The translations under genes were made by a program, and so were the position numbers. DNA of 31,725 bases, taken from Scenedesmus sp. ARA3. Its lineage: Eukaryota > Chlorophyta > Chlorophyceae > Sphaeropleales > Scenedesmaceae. Of this stretch, positions 23,649 through 31,725 are shown one piece after another. Within the stretch, counting starts at the first letter, position 1; every line of letters starts with the position of its first letter. The DNA is taken from assembly GCA_004335835.1 (NCBI GenBank), contig RWJK01000979.1, positions 1 to 31,725 on the forward strand, in the 5' to 3' direction. The notes beneath the pieces were generated by a model. It had not been told where the DNA came from. It did no database searches and saw only the letters and a list, made by a program, of their open reading frames with translations.

Positions 23649-26600
23649 AGGTCAGCAAGGTGAGGGTCAGGCGGCCTGGCCAGGTGCAGGTATGCCAGCT
23701 GCTGAAGCATCTGCTCTGTTGTGATTGTGGTTGAAGTGCCGCCGGACCCTGGCTGTATGCTCCAAGGGGACAGGTGCATGCTGCCCAGCCCAGAAGAAAG
23801 GGTGCCAGACCTAATGCTGGGGTTGCCTGCTGCTGCCGCGCTGCAGCAGTAGCGGCGCCAGAACCAGTGCTTGGCCCACAGCGTGTCTAATTGGTCAAGA
23901 GGGATGTTGCAGGTGGGCAGCATGAACCACCATGCTGCAGCCTGCAGGCAGCACAGACATCCAGAGGAGCACAGCCCAATGTGAAGTGCAGCTCAGCCAC
24001 CTTGAAAGTATCGTAATGACAAGAGACAGCGTTGACAAGAGACAGCGTTGACATGGACCCAACTGGAAACCAAAAACATGTACAATCTGAGCAGCAAATG
24101 GGGGCGAGCTTGAGCCTAGCTGCCTTCAAAATGCACATATAAATGCTGCAGCCAATCCAGCATCTCACTGCTGTTGCCATGCTGGCTGCAGTGAAGAGCA
24201 GGAACAGGCCCCAGCCACGCAGCTGGCACAGCAGCGGCAGCGTAGCCAGGGACCAGCCAAACGTCTGCAGCAGCAAGTGCAAAGACACAAGACAGCCGGT
24301 AAGCATAAGTGAAACCGTGGCTTGAAGCCAGATGCAGCAGATGTAACGTAACATCTGCCTGCATCAGCATCCAGTGGAGGCTGCGTGTACATGCAGATGT
24401 TGGGAGCGCAAGTATGGCAAACATTCGTCTACCCAACACATACAGCACATTGCTCTTCATGTGGTTACGTTGGCCTGCAGATCGGTATACATAGCTGCAC
24501 GTAGGGAACGCAGCAGCTGTGCTGCCTGCTTGTACAGCCCCAGCCAGGCCTGTCACCCAGCCACGCACCATCAACGGTTGCCAGGCTGTGATGCTGTTAG
24601 TGGCCAGTGTGCAATGTGCCAGTGTGCAATGTGCAACCTGACGAGCTGGGCTAGCCACATTGCCGACAGCAGCTCCAACCGGTGCTTTTGTCAAATTGAC
24701 GTACACGCAGGCATGTCATTCAGTTTGCGTATGCCCACCATGAGTGAGTGCCAGGCTGTGATGCTGCCTGTGGCCAGGGAGCGCGTGGGCAGCGGCTGCA
24801 CCTCAAAGGAGAACACCCACAGCAGCGTGTTGGCGGCAAAGTCAAAGCCCTGCAGCAGCAGCAGCAGCAGCACAGCGACGATCAGTGCAAAAAGTATAGC
24901 GCCACAGCGGCGGCTGCATGAGGGTGTCGCGGAACACAGCAGAGCAGCAGAACGAGTGTGTTGCCAGCAACACTAAGACGGCTCCTGCGTGTGTAATCGT
25001 GCCTGTGTAGCACACTACACTGTTCACAAGCTAGCGCCTTGGTGAAGTCCCAACCCTAGGACTACTAGAAACACATCTCCCGTCCACAACAACAACCCAT
25101 GTCGCATGCATGTTTGCTCAGTCCACAGAGAGCAGCTGCACCGCAATATACCAGCAGCACAGGCAACGCCGGCAGCATATGCATGCCCGCTGCAGGTGTA
25201 CAGGTACCAAAGCACAATCTGCAGCTGCATCACCAGGCACCAGAACCAAGCATCCTCTCGCCGCAACCCCACACACTCACACACGCGAGGCTGATGAGTG
25301 CCCCCACGGCCCAGGCCCAACTGTTGGGCAGCTGCCGCGCCCCTCCGGCATCAAAGTAGACCAGCTTGATGATCAGCGCCACTGCCACATAGCAGGTGCT
25401 TGACAGCAGGCAGCCCAGGGTGGTACCTTTCCGCCTGCCGAGACTGTCGGCGAACAGCACAGCCAACACGCCACCTGCAGGCAGGCCAACGCACGCAGAT
25501 GTCATCACTTTGTTTTGTGTGAGGCCAGTGCCACTGCCACGTAGCAGGTGCTGGACAGCAGGCAGCCCAGGGTGGTACCGCACCGCCTGCCCAGGCTGTC
25601 GGCAGGCAGCACAGCCAGAACGCCACCTGCAGGCAGGGCATTGGTTGTACACAGATGCCCCATCTGACTTGTTTGCGTGTGGAGCAATTAGGTCGCACCG
25701 GAATGGAAGGCAGCAGTTGCGCCTGGAGCTGCATTATGTTTGAACAACAAGGCAGTGGGACGCAGGCCAGCAGCCCGCAGCATGCCGGCTGCAAGCTACA
25801 CGACCACCCAGCAGGGTGTGGGATCACTCGCACTCTGCCCTGAACTTGGCAGCATGCAGCCATCACATCCTTGACTCCAGCCTCCACAGCGAAGCAAGCA
25901 CATATGCAGCAGCGCAGTTTAACTGCATTGACCTTTGCCAGCAACGGTGCAGACAGTCATTCATCCCCAAGGATCTGCTCAGCGTGCTGCTTTCAAGGAT
26001 CACTTCAGCGTGCAATGCACCAATCTGCTCAGCGTGCAATGCACCAATCTGCGCAGCGTGCAATGCGCCAGTCTGCTCAGCGTGCTGCACTCAAAGAATC
26101 TGCACAGCGTGCAATGCACCAATCTGCTCAGCGTGCAATGCACCAATCTGCTCAGCGTGCAATGCACCAATCTGATCAGCGTGCTGTGACGAGGATCTGC
26201 TCAGCGTGCCGCACTCACCCAGCACGCAGCCGCAGGCGATCGATAAGCTTCGTCAATGATGGCGTGGAGTGACATGTCATTAAGAGGAATCTATCTGCTT
26301 AGCAGACTGTCCAATTTCCCACTCACCCAGCACGCAGCCGCAGGCGATCATCACCATGCTCATCGTGTAGCCCTTCAGCCGGCCATAGCCCAGTGCATAG
26401 AACACAGGGAAGCCCGCAGCCGTCAGCAGCGCGCCGCCAGTCGCGCTGGCCACAGTGACCAGGCCCAGGCCCGCAGCCAGGGCCAGCTGCGCCTCACGCT
26501 GCTGCTTCAAGGCTTGAAGCTGGGTGCGAGACTGCAGGAGGGGGCAGGGGAGGGCAGGGCAGGGCGGGGCATGGCAGGGTGTGTGAGCGCTGTGGCGGGG

Positions 26601-28986
26601 TTGCAGTGTAGGTGGAAATGCCTGCTGCGGCTGGCTGCAGCTGGGTGCGAGACTGCGGGGAAGGGGAGGAGGTGCAAGGCAGGCAGCAGGACAACTGGGT
26701 CCAGGATGCGTGTGTGCGCTGGGGGTGCATGTCACTTGCTGCACAGGTGGTGATGATGGTTGTCAGCTGGCATTGCAAGCGGAAGCAATTGCTGCTGCTG
26801 CTGCTGCTGCTGCTTTAAGGGTTGCTCAAGCATGTACGCACACCTGCTATGCATGGTCGGGGGCTGTTTCAGCGCCATGCAACATTCTTCACGTGCCTGC
26901 CGTCACAGCACTGCTTACTTACTGTTGAGAACAGACGTGAGGCCTTCAGGATCTCGCCATACTCCTGCTCAGTGTTGTGCAGCATGCCGCGCAGCCGCTG
27001 CAGCGCAATTCGCGCCTCAGCCAGCTTTCCGCGCTGCAGCAGGCTGCTGGGCGTCTCTGGCAGCCACAGCAGCAGCAGCACCGTCAGCAGCGCAGGCCTG
27101 CAGGGGCGCAGCAGGGATTGGCAACAGCAGTAGGTAAGGTGCGAGCACAGCAGGAATTCAGCACAACTGTGTGGCCAGGTATCAGACACGACAGCATGGA
27201 AGGCACACGTTCCTTGCATAATGCACTTGAGGGGAGTGACAAAACAACAACGTGACTGCGACTACTGCACAAGTACCGTGAAAGCAGCCGCAGTTGCTGC
27301 TGCTGCTGCTGCTGCTCACCAAATGCCAAAAATCGGAACCAGCCGCCACTGCCAGCTGCTCTCCTCCAGGGCCAGCCCGTAGCTGAGCAGCGCGGCACTC
27401 GCAAAGCCCAGCGCGCGGCCCAGGTTCTGGCAGCACGCCAGTGCGCCCCGCTTGTCAAACGGCACCAGCTCAAGCACCTCCAGCAGGGGCGCCTGTGGCA
27501 CAGCATGTATAAAGACGAACTGCGAATATGAGGCTGCGCACCTTCAAGCAAGCTGGGGTAAGCATGTGCAATATGTGCAGGAAGCCAGGCCAGACAGGTA
27601 GACAAAGAGATTCAGAGCAGCGGCGGAAGTCATCCGGTAAGCGCGCCGACGGCGCCATTTCCACGCCTCTTCCAAGTTGAAGTGAGCACACCCTCCCACA
27701 TAAGTAATGAGCTGTGGCCAGTATGAGTAAGTAAGCTGTGGCTGGAAATACAATTGCATTGGTTCATCTGATCCGAACACATGCCACAACAGCCGCAACA
27801 GGAGCTGCTTTAGGTTTGCAGCAGCCAAGTCTTGTTTGCACGCGTGTCACTGCTGCGCATCCTGTGCGCTGCATGGGGCATCACCCTCATGGTCCCTGCT
27901 CTGTTGCCGCCTGGCAGTGGCCCCGCACCTGGTGCAGCAGGCCGACTGCAAAGCCTGTGCAGGCCCGCGCCGCCCACACCTGAGCTACGCCAGCTGCAAA
28001 CACCAGCAGCAGCTGCAGGCACAGCACAGGGCAGCACCGCATGAGGAGTCAGGCGGCAGGCTAATGCAGCCACTGCTCGTCATTGAACTACAGCCGCCAC
28101 ACAGCAATGCGCGGAGCTCTGTGCCAAGCTGGAAGGGTAGCTGCAGGCACAAGCTGCGGCCCTGACAATATAGTAAGACGCATGCATGCATGCGCAAGCT
28201 GAGCGGCCGCTAAACAATCAGGCAGCACATTGATGACTGTAATGCAAACCACATCAGACACCAGTGCAGCCGCCTGTTCTGCAGCTGCAAGCAAACCAGC
28301 CAGTGGGTTTTGCCCCCTTCACAAACAGCGCTGCGCTGCTTGCCAGCTACAAACATGCAGCAATGCCACTGCAAGCCAGCCAGCCAGCCAGCCAAGCAAT
28401 CGGCATGACGTTGCATTTGATGCTGTCTGGGCAAGAAAACTTGCGGCTCACCTTGCCAGCCACAAACATGCAGCAGCCCAGCCACACGCTGGGCTTGCGG
28501 CCCCGCCTGCACGACAGAGGGAAAACAACAGGTTTCAACAAGCGCGCACAGGCAAATCAGCATCACAAAAGCCACCCGCAGGTGTCTGTAAAACGACGCA
28601 GGAAGTGCAGCAGAAACAGGCTATACATGTCACTTGCCTGTGTGACAGGTGTGCAGCTGTCAGCGCGCCACCGGCAGCCGTCAGGTGTGGCAGTGCCAGG
28701 TACAGCGGCACCTCAGTTCTGTGGAAGGTGCAGAAGGGCTGGATGCCTGTGAAGAACCTGTCCTGGGGGTTGCCCAGGCCCAGGCCAACCTGGATCTGCG
28801 ACGCACAAGGTACGTGTGGTGTATTGGTAGCAAAACAGGCATGATGCAGGGCATTGAGGGCGCTCAGGAGCTGGTGCGCTGCAATGTTATTATTACGGAC
28901 TACATTGAGGTATGTGTGGAGGCGAGAGGGGCGGCATGCACCAGCGCTGTCGGCAGTCGGCAGGCAAGGGCAGGTACACGTTCAAA

Positions 28987-29024
<38 letters not shown>

Positions 29025-29327
29025 TTTGTGCGACCTGCTCTTTGTTGCTACGCTACTTAAGCCGCTCTCTGACTTGCTGCGTCACCTGCACACAAGCAGC
29101 CCACAAAGCCGCAGCAACAGAGCATGCTTGCATGACATGCAGTGCTTGCATGGTATCACTTGCTTCAATATACCCCCTACCTCTGGGAAGAACTTGTCCC
29201 TGAAGCTCTTTATGAACAGCGCTGAGTCGCCATCAGTGAAGCCTACCAGCCAGCCGGTGGACATGGCCACCCACACCACCATCCATGTGAATGGTGTGGC
29301 TGCAGGCGGCCGCGGCGGGTGCGCCAT
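23249..29327 (-). CDS. Major-facilitator sugar transporter-like protein (STP/HUP type)
   Basis: Predicted exons on the minus strand: 29327-29181, 28795-28638, 28506-28452, 28012-27929, 27492-27320, 27097-26923, 26531-26327, 25474-25281, 24849-24739, 24264-24169, 23941-23249. Phases close throughout and give about 696 residues. The start is the ATG at 29327 (MAHPPRPPAATPFTW). Family landmarks in order are WVAMSTGWLVGF with KKFFP-like DKFFPEV, VPLYLALPHLTAAGG, the loop RRGRKPSVWLG, LELVPFDKRGAL, LPETPSSLLQRGKLAEAR, DSLGRRKGTTLG, FSFEVQPLPTRSLATG, LRGWGLFLLF, and LDQLDTLWAKHWFWRRY. These are typical of plant and algal H+/hexose symporters of the plasma membrane. Differences from the family are the missing QQLTGIN motif of helix 7, an altered helix-1 GYDxG motif (GFTDGD), and a 200-residue C-terminal tail with polyGln and polyAla. 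The substrate may therefore not be hexose. The intron after 28638 uses a GC donor. Confidence 0.85.
24569..24607 (-). repeat. Ghost copy of an exon 3' edge with donor (transporter)
   Basis: The exon ending at 24739 (SLATGSITAWHSLM, then GTGGGC) has a copy about 170 bp downstream in its intron (LATNSITAWQPLM, then GTGCG). It keeps the exon end and a donor-like GT. Confidence 0.8.
25520..25626 (-). repeat. Ghost copy of a transporter exon 5' edge
   Basis: The exon starting at 25474 (GGVLAVLFADSLGRRKGTTL) has a copy 152 bp upstream in the intron, starting at 25626 after CTGCAG. It reads GGVLAVLPADSLGRRCGTTL and stays alike through LLSSTCYVAVAL, more than 100 bases, so it is the least decayed ghost in the window. 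It lacks a donor at the point where similarity ends and the frame meets no continuation. Confidence 0.85.
25975..26210. repeat. 24-bp minisatellite in a transporter intron
   Basis: About nine imperfect units of GCGTGCAATGCACCAATCTG plus CTCA occur, with two variant units (GTGCTGC.TTCAAGGATCACTTCA and GTGCTGCACTCAAAGAATCTGCACA). The array lies next to the duplicated donor segment at 26213-26241. It has no spacers and no dyad, so it is not a CRISPR array. Confidence 0.85.
26213..26241 (-). repeat. Ghost copy of an exon 3' edge with donor (transporter)
   Basis: A 29-base block spanning the end of the exon at 26327 and its GTGAGT donor is repeated exactly 108 bp further into the intron. It includes the TGCGGCTGCGTGCTGG exon end. 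Confidence 0.85.
28339..28362 (-). repeat. Ghost copy of an exon 3' edge, donor lost (transporter)
   Basis: The exon ending at 28452 closes with CTGCATGTTTGTGGCTGGC then AAG|GTGAG. About 113 bp into the intron the block CTGCATGTTTGTAGCTGGC, AAG recurs, but CAGCG stands in place of the donor. Confidence 0.75.
28989..29021. repeat. (CTG)n tract, intronic
   Basis: About 11 CTG units on the plus strand lie in the first intron of the transporter (minus-strand gene). Confidence 0.85.
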
Positions 29328-31056
29328 TGCGTCGTTTTCAGCGCTGCTGCTGCGCAGCTGCTGCAGCTGCTGTTGCTGCTGAATACCTATCCATCGCAAG
29401 TTGATGCGACATAACTAAGCAGCTACATGTTCAATCTGTCGATTGACGCCGCGCACACGTGCTGTCCTGCTGCGACTGCTGCTGCTGTTGCTGCTGCTGC
29501 TGCTACTGTTGTAGTGCAGCAGCACCAATGGATCGGGTCCTGCTGATTGCAACAGATTAGCTAGACGATTGTCAATGCAATGGTGTTTGGCAGGTCATTG
29601 GCTTCAAACGCTCTCCGAAAGCTGTGCCGAGAGTCCCGTACAGGCACAGCCACGTAACTGTGCGAATTACCTACGCGATTGAAAGATAATAAAATAACTG
29701 AAAGTGTGGGTATGATGTGGCAGATATTCAACTTGTAGCTACAATGCTCAGCTGTTGCCCTGCCAGTGGCACTAGTGTCAGGTGCTTGCAGCAGGTCCAG
29801 GCAGCAGGTCTTTGAGCGTCAGCAGGGCTTCGGCTGCGACCTGCCACTCAGTGTACCAGCTTTGCAACAGGCAACCGACGGAATAAGCAAGGCGGAATTA
29901 GCATGGCAGGCAAGCTGGTGCACAAAAGCTCATACACTAGCAGCCAGCAATCGTGATCACCTATGCGCAGCGAACTTCAAGTTGCTGATTCAGCAAACAC
30001 TCTGATGCCATGCCCAGCAACACCAATCAAGACATGTGATGTTACAATGAAGCCACCTTATAATCCTGTAGTACCCCCAAAACGCTTTGGAGTCAAGTGC
30101 ATGCGCGTCGGCCACCAATCTCTGCAGCTGTCACGCACTGAGGACTCTCTGGGTGTGCCCACTCTGCACAGCCAGCCGATTCGTCACTGGCACAGCAGCA
30201 GATGTTCCGAACGGCCAGGCTGGCCACAAGCATACAGAAGCAACAAAAGGTTGGCACAATCAAGCACAGCAAATGGCTCTGCGCTCATGCCGCGCCAGCT
30301 GCTGCAACTGACAGAATCTGTCACAATTCTGTAAGTGTAGATGCAGCAAGCGCTGCCTCATCTGTACAGCACATCAGGGCTGCCTGAACACCACCAAACT
30401 GCAGCATACGCTGCAGCCGTCTTTCCTGAGCTCATAATACACCAAACTGACGCAATGATATAGCAAGACCTTGTATGACACACGCATTCCACAGCTATGC
30501 CCTCAGCATAGTGAGCTGCAGGGCGCACACGCTGCACAGCACAGCGTCGACGACTGCTACCATACCCTGATAGCAAAACTGCGGCGCAAAAGCAAGCTGA
30601 TTGAGCTGCATGTGTTGCTGGCCACGCCGCCTGCCCTGAACCACTGGTGCATGCGCCGATGCTCGTGGCTCATGTGCAGCCGCCAGCTGCATGCACACAC
30701 CACACGCTGCACAACTACCTGCTCATTCTGGTGCTGGTGCTGGTGCTGCTGCTGCTGCAAGAGAGCACACCCAAGCTGATGCCCTGGGCGTGCACATGAT
30801 GGCGCACAGGGCACACGCAAGTGCACAGCTCTTGAACAACTGTTCAGCTCAGACAGGGCATACTCGCTTATTGCTTGGCAGCATGTGTTGTTCAGCATTC
30901 CATCGCTGTCACCTGAATGCGTGTTATCACACGTGGCGCAGCATCCATCTGCTGCCTGCGGCAAGCTGTCATGAACTCGCTCTGCTGTGCATGAACCCTC
31001 TGCTGGCCTGCGCACTAGTAACTGTTCAGCGGGTGCGTTCCAAGGTTGTGATATCC
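29328..31056. other. Intergenic: hydroxypyruvate reductase 3' flank and transporter promoter
   Basis: This lies between two minus-strand genes. A TGTAA motif for the reductase occurs on the minus strand at 30046-30042, about 1 kb past its stop. Interrupted (CTG)n tracts lie at about 29477-29510 and 30730-30760. Open frames here are short or antisense to each other and resemble no family, so no gene is called. Confidence 0.5.
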
Positions 31057-31217
31057 TCACAGCACCTTCATGTTGATGTCCTTGGCGTTCACGATGCTGG
31101 GTGCTGCTGGTGGCAGGCTGGCGATGGGCGCCTCCAGGTAGGCGGTGATGTCCAGCTGGTTGAAGGCCGGCATCCCGTTCACACAGGCAGCCACATTGGC
31201 GGCTGCCAGCGTGGCCT

Positions 31218-31256
<39 letters not shown>

Positions 31257-31670
31257 CAGAGAGGAAAAGTTATTTCAGCAGGCATGTTCTGGGAAGTCAA
31301 TTAAGCCCGAACAGCCGTGCCCTGCGACTGTGCATACAGCTGGTGTTGCTTGCACTGCTGCCTGGCAGGCACAGAGGCCCATTGTGAGCTATTGCAAAAT
31401 ACTTTGCATCACCAGATCACGTCAAGTCGCACAAATTGAACTGCACAAAGATCATACATCATGCCTGCATTCATGTACATTTGCATGTACGCAGCTGACA
31501 TCCTGCTGCACGCATGCAAGCATATGTGACATTGTGTATGCAGTCTGCCGCTCACCATGCCGCTGCGGGTCCACATGGATGCGGAGGCGATGTGGGGCAC
31601 GATGACTGCGTTGGGCAGCTGCGCCAGCCCAGGTGCCATGGCGGGCTCGTCCTCAAACACGTCCAGGCCT

Positions 31671-31725
<55 letters not shown>
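31057..31725 (-). CDS. Hydroxypyruvate/glycerate 2-dehydrogenase (HPR1 type), C-terminal part, 5' end off window
   Basis: Two 3' exons are visible: 31668-31556 and 31215-31057 (stop TGA at 31057-31059), joined in phase 0. They read GLDVFEDEPAMAPGL, VPHIASASMWTRSGM, then ATLAAANVAACVNGMPAFN and SIVNAKDINMKVL. This is the end of a D-2-hydroxyacid dehydrogenase. The PHIASAS segment holds the catalytic His, and DVFEDEP plus the SIVN-K ending are specific to plant and algal hydroxypyruvate reductase 1. The enzyme reduces hydroxypyruvate to glycerate in photorespiration. The protein ends KVL and has no SKL-type peroxisome signal. Both acceptors follow (CTG)n tracts directly, and the upstream intron runs off the window inside one. 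Confidence 0.88.
31218..31256. repeat. (CAG)13 tract abutting a 3' splice site
   Basis: On the coding (minus) strand this is (CTG)n leading straight into the acceptor CAG of the last hydroxypyruvate reductase exon at 31215. Confidence 0.9.
31672..31725. repeat. (CAG)18 tract at the window end
   Basis: The window ends inside this tract, so its full length is unknown. On the coding strand it is (CTG)n leading into the acceptor of the reductase exon at 31668. Confidence 0.9.

Noticed and set aside
25975..26210. CRISPR-like array
   Set aside because: Units are contiguous with no unique spacers, the host is eukaryotic, and it lies in an intron.
29397..29399. Upstream start for the transporter (TTG at 29399)
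   Set aside because: It is not an ATG. The ATG at 29327 opens directly before the conserved first helix.
30557..31300. 247-codon minus-strand open frame overlapping the reductase exon
   Set aside because: It runs in the wrong frame through the hydroxypyruvate reductase exon and its CTG tract. No family resemblance.
30691..31605. 304-codon plus-strand open frame
   Set aside because: It is antisense to the reductase exons and the CAG tract, and its composition reflects the repeat.

Overview
The window is nuclear DNA of a green alga, probably a chlorophycean of the Scenedesmus/Chlamydomonas kind. The evidence is very intron-rich genes, GT-AG introns that mostly end in CTGCAG, plant-type protein families, and extreme (CAG/CTG)n expansion in exons and introns. 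The species cannot be named from the sequence. Genes were assembled by hand from splice sites, reading phase and family motifs. No alignment was run, so exon borders are predictions, although in the well-supported genes the phases close across nearly every junction.

Layout: (1) 1-6996, minus: an EH-domain protein of the EH1/Pan1 type (endocytic TPLATE complex), C-terminal end off the window. (2) 6997-7407: a short divergent promoter. (3) 7408-15315, plus: a type III beta phosphatidylinositol 4-kinase, complete in 14 predicted exons. (4) 15316-17970: non-coding, holding a 441-bp tRNA-related SINE-like insertion with a perfect 11-bp target-site duplication. (5) 17971-22463, plus: a UDP-glycosyltransferase of the membrane-anchored (UGT) type with one clear and one probable frameshift. 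(6) 22464-23248: convergent 3' flanks. (7) 23249-29327, minus: a major-facilitator protein of the sugar/H+ symporter (STP/HUP) type, 11 exons. (8) 29328-31056: intergenic. (9) 31057-31725, minus: the last two exons of an NAD(P)H hydroxypyruvate reductase, 5' part off the window.

The most striking feature runs through four of the five genes. Introns contain decayed tandem copies of an adjacent exon edge together with its splice site ('ghost' exon starts or ends). At least ten such events occur, with periods of about 85 to 170 bp. They include a ghost of the PI4K catalytic loop that lacks the catalytic residues. A second recurrent feature is the use of (CTG)n tracts as the 3' splice-site region, running straight into the acceptor CAG.

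Functionally, the divergent EH1/Pan1 and PI4K-beta genes both act on membrane traffic (clathrin-mediated endocytosis and PI4P synthesis). The remaining genes (UGT, sugar-transporter-like protein, hydroxypyruvate reductase) are metabolic and show no evident link to one another.
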